From Chitinilyticum piscinae (GTDB lineage Bacteria; Pseudomonadota; Gammaproteobacteria; Burkholderiales; Chitinibacteraceae): a DNA stretch of 64,000 nt. Location of the stretch: positions 1-64,000 of the forward strand of contig NZ_JADFUA010000009.1 in NCBI RefSeq assembly GCF_015223195.1, written 5' to 3'. How positions within the stretch are numbered: the stretch's first letter is position 1; every line of letters begins with the position of its first letter. Positions 16,416 through 25,702 of the stretch are shown piece by piece. The position numbers and the translations under genes are program-made. Under the pieces are notes generated by a model. It saw only the letters and a list, made by a program, of their open reading frames with translations, was not told where the DNA came from and searched no databases.

Positions 16416-17157
16416 GCGTGCCGCCGGCAAGCCCGGCCTCATCCTTCCGGACTGGCCGGCGCCGGCCAATGTGCATGCCCTACAAACCACCCGCTCAGGC
16501 GGCAATAGCCTGCCGCCCTACGCCAGCCTGAATCTGGGCGATCACGTAGGCGATGACCCAGCAACGGTCGCGGCCAACCGTGCCATCCTTAATGGCATGG
16601 TGGCCGGCACACCGCGCTGGCTGAACCAGATTCACGGCACAACCGTGGTCGATGCCGCAGGTATTGAGCCCAAGCCAAATGCTGACGCGAGCTACAGCCA
16701 TACACCTAACGCAGTATGTGTTGTCATGACCGCCGACTGCCTGCCAGTGCTGTTCTGTGATCGCGCCGGCACGGTTGTCGCCGCCGCGCACGCCGGCTGG
16801 CGCGGATTGTGCAACGGCGTTCTCGAAGCCACCCTTGCCGCCATGCAGACCGAGCCAGCAGAAATCATGGCCTGGCTCGGCCCGGCCATCGGCCCGGACG
16901 CCTTCGAGGTCGGCAGCGAAGTCCGCGAGGCCTTTATTGCCCATGATGCCAACGCCGCCGCCGCCTTCAAACCCGGCGCCGCGGACGGCAAATGGCTGGC
17001 CGACATCTACCTGCTCGCCCGCCAGCGCCTCAACGCCGCCGGTGTGACCGCCATCTACGGCGGCGACCTGTGCACAGTGAGCGACAGCGCGCGCTTCTTC
17101 TCCTACCGCCGCGAACAGACCACCGGACGCATGGCCAGCCTGATCTGGCTGACTTAA
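16402..17157 (+). CDS. pgeF: Purine nucleoside phosphorylase/polyphenol oxidase-like protein (YfiH)
   Basis: A 251-residue protein of the Cu/Zn-type YfiH/PgeF family: QIHGT (about residue 77), MTADCLPVLFCD (about 111) and AAHAGWRGL (about 132) carry the His-Cys-His metal triad. In E. coli the family edits peptidoglycan precursors, and others show purine nucleoside phosphorylase or laccase-like activity. The rluD-yfiH order with overlapping ends is conserved widely, so the two are co-transcribed. The start is an ATG inside the rluD tail codons. Confidence 0.92.
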   Translation: MSATERAAGKPGLILPDWPAPANVHALQTTRSGGNSLPPYASLNLGDHVGDDPATVAANRAILNGMVAGTPRWLNQIHGTTVVDAAGIEPKPNADASYSHTPNAVCVVMTADCLPVLFCDRAGTVVAAAHAGWRGLCNGVLEATLAAMQTEPAEIMAWLGPAIGPDAFEVGSEVREAFIAHDANAAAAFKPGAADGKWLADIYLLARQRLNAAGVTAIYGGDLCTVSDSARFFSYRREQTTGRMASLIWLT

Positions 17158-17279
17158 CACCCTGCGGTCACTCCTCTCCTCAGCCCCCCTGCGCGCGGGG
17201 AGACTGGGCACCAAGCTAATGCCACTCAGTTGCATTTTGCGGTACACTGCACGCTTGTCTTGCAAATCGTGTCAATCGC

Positions 17280-18278
17280 ATGAGCACCCTGAGCTGGATC
17301 ATTTTTGCCACGCTGGCCGGCAGCCTGCTGAGCGTCACCGCAGCAGCACTACTGGCGTACACCGCTCGGCCGAGCTGGATCCCCAAGCTGGTGAGCTTCG
17401 CGGTCGGCGCGCTGCTTGCTGCGGCCTTTCTGGAAATTCTGCCCCACGCCTTCGGTGAACACGAGCACGGCGAAACAAGCTCCGCGGTGACTGTGGCATC
17501 TCAATCAGCCGCCAGCGCCCCTGCCAGCACGGTCGATCAGCCGCATGACGAGCACGATCATGAAGGGCACACGCACCATGATGAAGAACATGCCCATCAG
17601 CCCTCCTCTGCCTCAGCCGAAATTGCGCCAACAGAGGCCGCAGCCGGAGATGAACATCCGCACGAGCGCCCATCGGCGGCCAGCATTTCACTGACGCTAC
17701 TGGCCGGGATTCTGGCGTTTTTCATTCTGGAAAAGCTGGTGATCTGGCGGCACTGCCACCACGAACAATGCGAAGAGCTCGAACCTCATGAGCACTCGCA
17801 TAGTCATGACGGCCACAGCCATGGCCACGGGCGCGCCGGGATGATGATCATCATCGGCGACACCTTCCACAACTTCCTGGATGGCGCACTGATTGCTGCA
17901 GCCTTCATGGCCGACACCAGCGTCGGGATTGCCACTGCGGCCGCGATCATCGCCCACGAAATCCCGCAGGAAGTCGGGGATTTCATCGTGCTGCTGCACT
18001 CGGGCTACAGCAAGGCGCGCGCACTGCTGTTCAATCTGCTGTCGTCGCTGGCGGCGCTCGCTGGTGCCCTGCTGGCGTACTGGTCGCTCGGACTGGTGGA
18101 ACAATTGCAGCCCTACCTGCTGGCTCTGGGTGCCTCAAGCATGATCTATGTCGCGATTGCCGACCTGATTCCCGGCCTGCACAAGCGCCCGCATCTGCGC
18201 GATACCGCCCAGCAAGTTACGCTGATTCTGGCGGGGGTAGCGCTAATCGCTCTGCCGCACTTCCTGCTGCCGCATTAA
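17280..18278 (+). CDS. ZIP-family divalent metal transporter
   Basis: A 332-residue membrane protein with about eight helices. A long cytoplasmic loop (about residues 60-140) and a second stretch (about 155-185) are very rich in His, Asp and Glu. The transport signature HNFLDGALIAAAF (about 201) and HEIPQEVGDF (about 227) match ZIP helices IV and V, whose His residues bind zinc. It probably imports zinc or a similar ion. The His-rich loops suggest sensing or buffering. Stands alone; a 14-bp dyad AGGGGCTAGCCCCT (18290-18303) follows. Confidence 0.93.
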   Translation: MSTLSWIIFATLAGSLLSVTAAALLAYTARPSWIPKLVSFAVGALLAAAFLEILPHAFGEHEHGETSSAVTVASQSAASAPASTVDQPHDEHDHEGHTHHDEEHAHQPSSASAEIAPTEAAAGDEHPHERPSAASISLTLLAGILAFFILEKLVIWRHCHHEQCEELEPHEHSHSHDGHSHGHGRAGMMIIIGDTFHNFLDGALIAAAFMADTSVGIATAAAIIAHEIPQEVGDFIVLLHSGYSKARALLFNLLSSLAALAGALLAYWSLGLVEQLQPYLLALGASSMIYVAIADLIPGLHKRPHLRDTAQQVTLILAGVALIALPHFLLPH

Positions 18279-18312
18279 TCGCCCCAAAGAGGGGCTAGCC
18301 CCTCCGGCCAAT

Positions 18313-18603
18313 TCAGCGGCCACGCATACGGTCGAGCGCCGAGCCTGCCAGACCAACCACCGCCTGCAGCGCCCCCACCATGGCATAGCCACGGCTTGCA
18401 TCCAGCGCAGCGCCGGCAGCGCCATGACGGAATTGTGCAATTGCTGCTTCGGCACTGGCGGCAACAATCATGTCGCCCTCCACTTCGTAGCCTTGAGCCA
18501 GCAATCCGTCCTTCTGCATCAGAAAGTCACTGCTGTCCGTACAGAGGTAGAGCACCGTACTGCCCGGCTGGTCGGCATTGCGGAAGAACTGATATTTCGC
18601 CAT
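18313..18603 (-). CDS. Small hypothetical protein
   Basis: A 96-residue protein starting MAKYQFFRNADQPG with a soluble beta/alpha N-terminal part, an Ala-rich helix and a Gly/Ala-rich C-terminal segment (about residues 70-90) that could be a weak amphipathic or membrane-associated helix. No recognised family. It lies 57 nt downstream of the exonuclease gene on the same strand and may be its operon partner. Confidence 0.6.
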   Translation of the reverse strand: MAKYQFFRNADQPGSTVLYLCTDSSDFLMQKDGLLAQGYEVEGDMIVAASAEAAIAQFRHGAAGAALDASRGYAMVGALQAVVGLAGSALDRMRGR

Positions 18604-18660
18604 GTGTTCGCCCCGGCTTGTTTACACAAAAAGACAGCATGCGCGCAAGCAGCCGGCCAG

Positions 18661-20091
18661 TCAATCCAGTAGCTGCACCCGCCCCGCCGGATCTTTCAGC
18701 AGTTTCTGGATCAGCCGGTAGCACTCCACATCAAATTGCGGCGCGGCATCGGCCAGCACCGATGGAATTTCGGCGGCATCATGCACCGAACCAAGGTAGC
18801 ACCAGTGGTTGACCAGATGCAGCTGGCTGCCCCATTGCGGCCCCTCGGTGATCGCGATCACCCCCGGGTAGGGCCAGCGGGCAAACCGGTGCCGCGACAG
18901 TCCTGCCAGTAGCCGGGCATTGTGCGCCAGCGGAGGCAAGGTGGCGACACACACATTATCGCGTCGCCCCAGTGCGCAGGCAGTACAGCCCTTGCCGCGC
19001 CCCGGCTTGAGCTCCAGCCCCATCGCCAGCCGGCACAGGCCATTGCTGTCAGCCAGCCTGGTCAGCAGCTGCCGCGCTTCACGGCGACTGCGAAACGGCC
19101 CGTACAGCGCCTCGGCGGTGGAAAAATCAAAGCCGTCCAGCTCGACCAGCTCCGGCAGCAGCAAGCCATCTGCGCGCTCGCGCAATAACCACGCACACAA
19201 ATCCTGTTCGCGCCGCTGCGGCGGATTCAGCTTCGGCTGCAGCTGGCGCAGCAGCCGCGCCTCGACCAGCTGGGCGCCAAATTCACCGGCGGTTTCCACC
19301 CAATCGATGCGTGTGGTCTGCTGCAGCAACACATGGGCACTGGCCATGTCGCGACTGAGCTTGCCGATCTTGGCCGCCGGAACGAAAAACTGCAGCACCC
19401 GCTTGCGGATATTGCTGGCATGCCCCAGCAACAGCGCCTGCCCATCCGCCGCGTAGAAGACGAAGACCCCTGCGCCCTCAGGCAGATCGTCGGCAACCTG
19501 CGGGTCGACACCGGGCGGCAGCAGCGGCAGCTTCACCAGCTCGGTGACCGCCTCATGTAGGCGCAGCGTGCCATGCTCGCGCAGCGCAACCTCCAGAAAA
19601 TCCTCCAGCAGTACGGCATCGGTCAGCGCGCGATGCCGCCCGCCCTCGAAGGTCAAGCCGTGACGGGCAATCAGCGCATCCAGACTGTGCTTGTACTCAT
19701 GCGGATAGAGCACCTTGGAGAGTTTGACGGTGCAGAGCACCGGCGCGTTGAACTTAATCCCTGCGCGCTTGAATTCACTGCGCAGAAAGCCGTAATCGAA
19801 ACGGGCGTTGTGTGCGACCAGTACCCGCCCCTTCAGCCGTGCCAATACCTCGGCAGCCAGCTCGGCAAACACCGGCGCCTCAGCCACCATGGCATCATCG
19901 ATCCCGGTCAGCTCGCGGATGAAATCGGAAATCGGCTGCTGCGGATTGACCAGTGAGCTCCAGCGCTGGCTGCCGTGCTCGTCGATACTGACGATGCCGA
20001 TTTCGGTAATCCGGTCACGCAGCGGATTGGCGCCCGTGGTTTCCAGATCGACCAGCACCAGTGGCTGATCGAAGAAGCGGTTGGCACTCAC
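18661..20091 (-). CDS. DnaQ-like 3'-5' exonuclease fused to GIY-YIG/UvrC-type domain
   Basis: A 476-residue two-part nuclease. Residues about 1-175 form a DEDDh exonuclease with VDLETTGANP, VAHNARFDYGFL and HRALTDA. Residues about 195-290 form a GIY-YIG domain (GAGVFVFYAADG, HASNIRKRV), followed by a UvrC/Cho-like region to the end. Such fusions occur in betaproteobacteria and resemble DNA polymerase III epsilon joined to Cho, pointing to excision repair. The start is GTG after AGGGTAAGG; that site lies inside paired element P5, which fills the gap to the upstream gene. Confidence 0.88.
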   Translation of the reverse strand: MSANRFFDQPLVLVDLETTGANPLRDRITEIGIVSIDEHGSQRWSSLVNPQQPISDFIRELTGIDDAMVAEAPVFAELAAEVLARLKGRVLVAHNARFDYGFLRSEFKRAGIKFNAPVLCTVKLSKVLYPHEYKHSLDALIARHGLTFEGGRHRALTDAVLLEDFLEVALREHGTLRLHEAVTELVKLPLLPPGVDPQVADDLPEGAGVFVFYAADGQALLLGHASNIRKRVLQFFVPAAKIGKLSRDMASAHVLLQQTTRIDWVETAGEFGAQLVEARLLRQLQPKLNPPQRREQDLCAWLLRERADGLLLPELVELDGFDFSTAEALYGPFRSRREARQLLTRLADSNGLCRLAMGLELKPGRGKGCTACALGRRDNVCVATLPPLAHNARLLAGLSRHRFARWPYPGVIAITEGPQWGSQLHLVNHWCYLGSVHDAAEIPSVLADAAPQFDVECYRLIQKLLKDPAGRVQLLD

Positions 20092-20095
20092 GGAT

Positions 20096-20154
20096 ATACC
20101 TTACCCTCTATTGCCTCGCAAACATTTTCAAAAGTAGCCTTCAAGCACATACCC
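20096..20154 (+). repeat. Paired ATACCC element P5 (59-bp extended form)
   Basis: ATAC (20096-20099), CTAT (20108-20111) and CATACCC (20148-20154). It occupies almost all of the 64-bp gap between the rlmK-like and exonuclease genes. Read on the minus strand it supplies the AGGGTAAGG ribosome binding site of the exonuclease gene. Confidence 0.65.
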
Positions 20155-20155
20155 C

Positions 20156-21097
20156 TTAGGCTTTCTTGACAAAGCGCCAGCACTGGTGAATGCGCTTGTT
20201 ACGAAAATCTTCCGGAACCGATTGCGCGGAGAGATCCTCACACAGCGGCTTGAAGCTATCGTCGAGCTTGAAGCTACGCAGATTGTTGGAGAAATACAGC
20301 ACGCCTGCGGGGTTGAGCAGCTCAAGACACGACTCGATCAGCCAGGGATGATCGCGCTGCACGTCGAGCACGCCGGCCATTTTCTTGGAATTGGAAAAGC
20401 TCGGCGGATCCATCACGATCAGATCGAAACGCTCCCGATCGGCCATCGCGTTCTGCAAAAACTGGAACACGTCGGCGCGCACGCGCTGGTGCCGTGCGGA
20501 ATCGATGCCGTTCAGCTCGAAATTGCGCCCAGCCCAGTCGAGATAGGTATTCGACAGGTCAACTGTCAGCGACTCGCGCGCGCCCCCAGCGGCGGCATAG
20601 ACGCTGAATGCGCCGGTGTAACTGAAGAGATTGAGGAAACGTTTGCCGGCCGCCTCCTGCAACACCCGCTTGCGGGTATTGCGGTGATCGAGAAATAGCC
20701 CGGTATCCAGATAGGCGCCAAGATTCACCCAGAATTTCAGCCCGTTCTCGACAACGACAAAATCTTCGCCCTGCTCGCCGGTTTTCTCGTACTGCTCGGT
20801 ACCTTTCTGGCGCTCGCGGCGCTTGAGCACCACCGCCGGCGCGGGGATCCCCAGTACGTCGGCGGTGGCCAGGCGGATTGCCTCCAGCCAGGCCGAGTGT
20901 TCTTCCTCGCTCTGCTGCCAGCCGGTGTCGAATTCCTGCAGGTGCACGCGCTCACCATAAACATCGACAATGACGGGAAATTCCGGGACATCGCGATCGT
21001 AGATGCGATACGCCTCCAGCCCCTGCCGGCGGGCCCATTTGCCCCAGTGGCGGTGATTTTTCAGCAGACGGTTTCGATAACTGGCGAGATCAGCCAT
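20156..21097 (-). CDS. rlmK: RlmK-like 23S rRNA (guanine-N7) methyltransferase
   Basis: A 313-residue class I SAM methyltransferase aligning with the C-terminal half of E. coli RlmL (the RlmK activity, m7G2069 of 23S rRNA): YRNRLLKNHRHWGKWARRQG, LKRRERQKGTEQY, LDTGLFLDHR, FLNLFSYTGAFSVYAA (SAM loop, about residue 163), VMDPPSFSNSKKM. In E. coli it is fused to RlmL, whereas here it stands alone. It is translated just ahead of the exonuclease gene. Confidence 0.85.
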   Translation of the reverse strand: MADLASYRNRLLKNHRHWGKWARRQGLEAYRIYDRDVPEFPVIVDVYGERVHLQEFDTGWQQSEEEHSAWLEAIRLATADVLGIPAPAVVLKRRERQKGTEQYEKTGEQGEDFVVVENGLKFWVNLGAYLDTGLFLDHRNTRKRVLQEAAGKRFLNLFSYTGAFSVYAAAGGARESLTVDLSNTYLDWAGRNFELNGIDSARHQRVRADVFQFLQNAMADRERFDLIVMDPPSFSNSKKMAGVLDVQRDHPWLIESCLELLNPAGVLYFSNNLRSFKLDDSFKPLCEDLSAQSVPEDFRNKRIHQCWRFVKKA

Positions 21098-21194
21098 AAA
21101 TGATGCAGTGGTGAGCGTAAAGAATGGAATTCTACCAGCCCAGAGGATATGCTTGCCGGATTAAGAATTTGCTAATGTAACGCCCGGCTAGGCA

Positions 21195-24100
21195 ATGATT
21201 GCTCCCGCTGATTCAGCACAAGACTCCTGCTCGTTCTGCTTTGATACCCGGCTTGCCCGTGCACTGGCTGCGGGGCCGCACGCACTGATGCTGCTTGACC
21301 CGGTGTTTGACGAGCGGGGATCGATCTGCGACTTCCTCTGCGTTTTCGCCAACGCGGCGGCCGCGCGCGAATTGCGCCTGCCGGATGTCGATCACCTGCA
21401 GGGCAAGCAGATCCGCCGTGACTGGGCCAACCAGGCCGATAGCGAGGCGCTGTATGCGCTGCTGTGTAGTGTGGAAAGCCGCCAGCAGCCGCTGCGACTG
21501 GAGCAGACACTGACCTTCCGTCAGGACGAGCACAACTATCGCGTGCAAATCTACCCGGCACCACCGGGGCTGGCACTGGGACTGCGCAATATCGATCAGG
21601 AAGTGCAGGCGCGTGCACTGGCGGATGACTACACCCACCGGCTGGAAGCGGCAGTGCTGGAACGCTCACAGGCTCTGGAGCAGAACGCCCTGCGCGCCCG
21701 CGCGCTGCTGGGAGCGCTGCGCACCGGCATCGTGGCGCACTCTGCCGATGGCTGCATCACGGAATTCAATCCGATGGCTGCCGAGCTGCTGGGGCTGAGC
21801 GACGAGCAACTGGGCATCCCACTCGACCAGGTTGAGCGCAGCTGGGTATTAGTCGATGAGCAAGGCAATCCGGTCCCTCTAGAGCAATACCCCAACAGGC
21901 TTGTACTCAGCAGCTTGCAAGCGGTACAGGATCGCATCTACGGCATTTCCGACGGCGCGACCCGCCCACTGGTGTGGTGTCTCACGGACGCCTTCCCGCG
22001 ACTGGATGCTGACGGCAAGCTCTGCGAAGTGATTGTGCATTTCGTCGATATCACCTCGCAGATGCGACAGAAGACGGCCAGCCAGCGCAGCCGGCTACGC
22101 GCCGAGCACATGCTCTACCTGCAGAGCATGGGCACCCAGCTGGACGAAGCCGGTTTACTGGATGAAATCCGGCAACTGGCCATGCGACTGACCGACAGCT
22201 CGACGGTCTATCTCTCCTTCGATGCCTGCGCCCCACAGGGCAGCGAGCGGCAGCTTGCCGTTCGCCTGGCAGGGAGCGGCAATGAATTCCTCCATCTGGC
22301 AGTCAGCGGCAAGGTTCGCGAATACGACGACGTTGATCGCCAGTTGCTGGAGGATCTCGGGCGTGACTGCTGGCTGGTGCTGCACCAGTTGCGCCTGCAG
22401 CATGCCTGGCAGGCCGATCGCAAGCGAATGCAGATGGTCATCGGCGCCAGCCGGATCGGCATCTGGGAATATGAAATCCTGGAAAACCAGCGTGGTATCC
22501 GCATCAACCGCGAATATGCCCATCAACTGGGCTACCCCGCCGAACATTTCAGTGAAGATGCAGATGGCTTCCGCAATCGCCTGCACCCCGATGACCGCGA
22601 GCGGGTGCTCGCATACCTGCAGGACTACCTGGGGGGCACCAGCACTCACTACCAGCAGGAATTCCGCCTGCGTGACAGTCACGGCCAGTACCGGCACATC
22701 CTGTCTTCCGGTGAAGTCGTCGAACGCTATCCGGACGGACAACCTCGCCGGATGATGGGCACACACCTGGACGTTACCGATGAGCGGCAGACGCAGGCCC
22801 GCTTGCGCGCGGTTGAGCGCCAGCTCAGTGACACCCTCAATAGTGTCGATCTGATCACCGTTGTGCTGGATACCGCAGGTGGTATCGTGTTCTGCTCCGA
22901 GCATCTGGCCCGGCTACTTGGCTATCAGGTCAGCGATCTGCTCGGCCAGAACTGGTTCGCGATGTTCGGCCGTCCCGAACAGCAACTGCCTGCACTTTAC
23001 CAGCACGCACTGGCCAACCAGACTCTCAAGGAAGTCAACGAAACCCACATCCGCTGCCACAATGGCGGAGCCCGCCTGATCCGCTGGCACAACACCCTGC
23101 GGCGAGACCCGTCCGGCAGTGTGGTCGGCACGATTTCGATCGGCGAGGACATCACCGCGCAGCAGCAGGCACAAAATGAACTGAAACTGGCCGCCACCGT
23201 TTTCGACAACAACAGCGAGGGCGTGCTGATTACCGATGCCCAGTTCCGTATCGTCAAAGCCAACCGTGCCTTCTGCTTGCTGAGTGGCCAATCCGAAGCG
23301 CAGCTGCAGGGCAGCCATGCCCAGCGCCTGTTCCTGCTCGAGAACCTGGCCGAATACCGGCGCCACCGCTCTACCCTGCGCTTCAACCGCGCCTGGCAGG
23401 GAGAACTGCAGTTGCGCCGCCGCAAGGGCAATCACCTGCCGATTGGTATGTCCGTCAACTGCGTTCTCAACCCGCAAGGACAGATCACGCACTACGTTGG
23501 CGTGATGACCGATATTTCCGAGCGCAAACGGCAACAGGCCCAGATCGAATACATGGCCTATCACGATCCGCTCACCGGCCTGCCCAACCGCTTGCTGCTG
23601 GCCGACCGCTTTCTGGTTGCCCGCGCCCGCGCCGACCGGGAGCAAAGCAAGCTGGCCCTGCTGTTCATTGACCTGGATCGCTTCAAGCTGGTGAACGATA
23701 CGCTGGGGCATCCGACCGGAGACATGCTGCTGCAACTGGTCAGCGCTCGCCTGCATGACTGCATCCGTGAATGCGATACTGTGGCCCGGCTGGGCGGAGA
23801 CGAATTCCTGGTGCTACTCAGCATCAGTCATGCCGGGGAAGCCATCGCGGTCGCGAGCAAGATTCTCGAGACCATGGCCATGCCGCTGCATCTGTCCGGT
23901 CGCGCCGTGCATAGCGGTGCCAGCATCGGCGTGAGCCTCTACCCCGATGACGGGCAGGATTTCACCCAATTGCAGCAGCGCGCCGATACGGCGCTGTACC
24001 TGTCAAAGCAGGAAGGTCGCAACACCTATCGCTTCTATCACGATACAGCCACCGACCAGACCCAGGATCCGCTGGAGCTGGATACGCGCCTGCGACAAGC

Positions 24101-24878
24101 CCTGCGCAATGGCGAATTGCGGGTACACTACCAGCCGCAGATCGAACTGGAAAGCGGCAAACTGGTCGGCTTTGAAGCGCTGGTACGCTGGCAACACCCG
24201 CAAAAAGGCGCTATTTCACCTGCGCAATTCATTCCACTGGCCGAAGAAACCGGCTTCATCCTCGATATCGGGGCCTGGGTATTGCGTGAATCCTGCCGGC
24301 AGATGAAATCCTGGCTGGATGCCGGCTATCCGGAACTCACACTGGCGGTGAACCTCTCCGCCATCCAGTTCAGCCGTGGCAATCTGGTCGAACTGGTGCG
24401 CGAAACCCTGCAGGAAAGCGGCCTTCCGGCGCGCTGCCTGGAACTTGAACTGACCGAGTCGGTGCTGCTCAATGACGCCGAGCTTTGCCGCAGCACACTG
24501 AATACCCTGAGCAGCATGGGCGTACAGGTGTCCATCGACGATTTCGGCACAGGTTATTCCTGCCTGTCCTACCTGAAAGACCTCGATGTTTCCAAGCTCA
24601 AAATCGATCGCAGCTTTGTCATCAAACTGAACGACGAGCGCAACCGTGCCATCGTCAAAGCCATCATCAGCCTTGCTCAGGCACTGGGTCTGACGACACT
24701 GGCCGAAGGCGTCGAAACACCCGATGAGCTGCTGCAGTTGCACCGGCTGGGTTGTGCGGAAATCCAGGGTTATTTCTGCGGCCGACCACAAGGAGCGGCG
24801 GACTGCACCCCCTGGCTGGACAGCCGCCTGCGTGACGAATCATTGATTGTTCCGCCCCATTCGGTGCTGATCGACTGA
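21195..24878 (+). CDS. Multi-PAS GGDEF-EAL protein
   Basis: A 1227-residue cytoplasmic protein: about five PAS/PAC modules (roughly residues 20-135, 170-290, 410-535, 545-660, 665-780) with a coiled-coil after the first, then GGDEF (RLGGDEF at about 865-871, with an inhibitory-site RECD just upstream) and EAL (FEALVRWQ at about 993; later ELTESVLLND and DDFGTGYSCLSYLK). Both catalytic motifs are intact, so it could make or degrade cyclic di-GMP depending on PAS signals. It lacks membrane segments. Perfect paired element P6 lies in the second PAS. Confidence 0.93.
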   Translation: MIAPADSAQDSCSFCFDTRLARALAAGPHALMLLDPVFDERGSICDFLCVFANAAAARELRLPDVDHLQGKQIRRDWANQADSEALYALLCSVESRQQPLRLEQTLTFRQDEHNYRVQIYPAPPGLALGLRNIDQEVQARALADDYTHRLEAAVLERSQALEQNALRARALLGALRTGIVAHSADGCITEFNPMAAELLGLSDEQLGIPLDQVERSWVLVDEQGNPVPLEQYPNRLVLSSLQAVQDRIYGISDGATRPLVWCLTDAFPRLDADGKLCEVIVHFVDITSQMRQKTASQRSRLRAEHMLYLQSMGTQLDEAGLLDEIRQLAMRLTDSSTVYLSFDACAPQGSERQLAVRLAGSGNEFLHLAVSGKVREYDDVDRQLLEDLGRDCWLVLHQLRLQHAWQADRKRMQMVIGASRIGIWEYEILENQRGIRINREYAHQLGYPAEHFSEDADGFRNRLHPDDRERVLAYLQDYLGGTSTHYQQEFRLRDSHGQYRHILSSGEVVERYPDGQPRRMMGTHLDVTDERQTQARLRAVERQLSDTLNSVDLITVVLDTAGGIVFCSEHLARLLGYQVSDLLGQNWFAMFGRPEQQLPALYQHALANQTLKEVNETHIRCHNGGARLIRWHNTLRRDPSGSVVGTISIGEDITAQQQAQNELKLAATVFDNNSEGVLITDAQFRIVKANRAFCLLSGQSEAQLQGSHAQRLFLLENLAEYRRHRSTLRFNRAWQGELQLRRRKGNHLPIGMSVNCVLNPQGQITHYVGVMTDISERKRQQAQIEYMAYHDPLTGLPNRLLLADRFLVARARADREQSKLALLFIDLDRFKLVNDTLGHPTGDMLLQLVSARLHDCIRECDTVARLGGDEFLVLLSISHAGEAIAVASKILETMAMPLHLSGRAVHSGASIGVSLYPDDGQDFTQLQQRADTALYLSKQEGRNTYRFYHDTATDQTQDPLELDTRLRQALRNGELRVHYQPQIELESGKLVGFEALVRWQHPQKGAISPAQFIPLAEETGFILDIGAWVLRESCRQMKSWLDAGYPELTLAVNLSAIQFSRGNLVELVRETLQESGLPARCLELELTESVLLNDAELCRSTLNTLSSMGVQVSIDDFGTGYSCLSYLKDLDVSKLKIDRSFVIKLNDERNRAIVKAIISLAQALGLTTLAEGVETPDELLQLHRLGCAEIQGYFCGRPQGAADCTPWLDSRLRDESLIVPPHSVLID
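21844..21892. repeat. Paired GGGTAT/ATACCC element P6 inside the GGDEF-EAL gene
   Basis: GGGTAT (21844-21849) and ATACCC (21887-21892), 49 bp end to end, in frame within a PAS region. Overlying codons include GTA, TTA, CCT and CTA, with AGG, CTT and GTA just after. Confidence 0.62.
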
Positions 24879-25015
24879 AAGACGTCATTTCGCAGACTGT
24901 CGAAAAGTCGGTTTTTGCTCCGCCTGCAGGCATCGCGCAAACCGCGAGCTAATGAATCAACGACGCGATGGATGTGGCGTAAATGCGACCGCCAGGCTAT
25001 TCCTCTACAGTCTTG

Positions 25016-25516
25016 TTAGCGGTGGTTGCCGGCCTGCCAGTTCACCAGATGGCTCAGCACCGGTGGCGGCACGTAATGCGCCACCACCTGCTCCCAGCCC
25101 TTGGGGCCCACCAGCCCCTTGACCATGGTCGAACTGATTTCAGCAATGCTGCGCGGCGGCATCAGGAACACCGTATCGATATGCGGCGCAAGATCGGCGT
25201 TCACATAACGCATCTTGCGTTCGTATTCGTAATCGGCTGCTTCGCGGATACCACGCAGAATGTAATGTGCTTGCCGCTCGCGGGCAAAATCAACCAGATA
25301 GCGGTTCTCGAAGACCTCGATACGCACTCGGGGAAGATGCCGCAGCGCCTGCTCGAGCAAATCCAGACGTTCAGCGGTACTGAAGGTATAACGCTTGTCG
25401 GGGTTCTCGCCGATAGCCACAATCATTTCGTCAAACAGGCTGACACCGCGCTCGATCATCCACAGGTGACCATTGGTCACAGGGTCGAAACTGCCGGCAT
25501 AGACGGCTCTACGCAT
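25016..25516 (-). CDS. coaD: Phosphopantetheine adenylyltransferase CoaD
   Basis: A 166-residue nucleotidyltransferase with [19 protein letters not shown] (about residues 6-24; TxGH-like ATP site), [13 protein letters not shown] (about 88-100) and AEISSTMVK (about 123-131). It makes dephospho-CoA from 4'-phosphopantetheine and ATP. I use the ATG at 25516; a GTG directly upstream is in frame. In this order it often follows rsmD, which is not present here. The 137 nt to the preceding gene hold nothing I recognise. Confidence 0.96.
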   Translation of the reverse strand: MRRAVYAGSFDPVTNGHLWMIERGVSLFDEMIVAIGENPDKRYTFSTAERLDLLEQALRHLPRVRIEVFENRYLVDFARERQAHYILRGIREAADYEYERKMRYVNADLAPHIDTVFLMPPRSIAEISSTMVKGLVGPKGWEQVVAHYVPPPVLSHLVNWQAGNHR

Positions 25517-25702
25517 CACTTTTTCCTCTGACAGAAGCCGACACTATACCATCAGCAAACATTTATTTATGATGACCACAGCCTTTGATCATCGCTGTGT
25601 GGCGCATTCGCTCCCGCACGGCGTTTGACCGTTTTCTGTTCTGAATAACCCGGCAGATTGCCTGCCCCGGCTCCGTGTCCGGGCGGCCCGCCGAAGGAGC
25701 GC

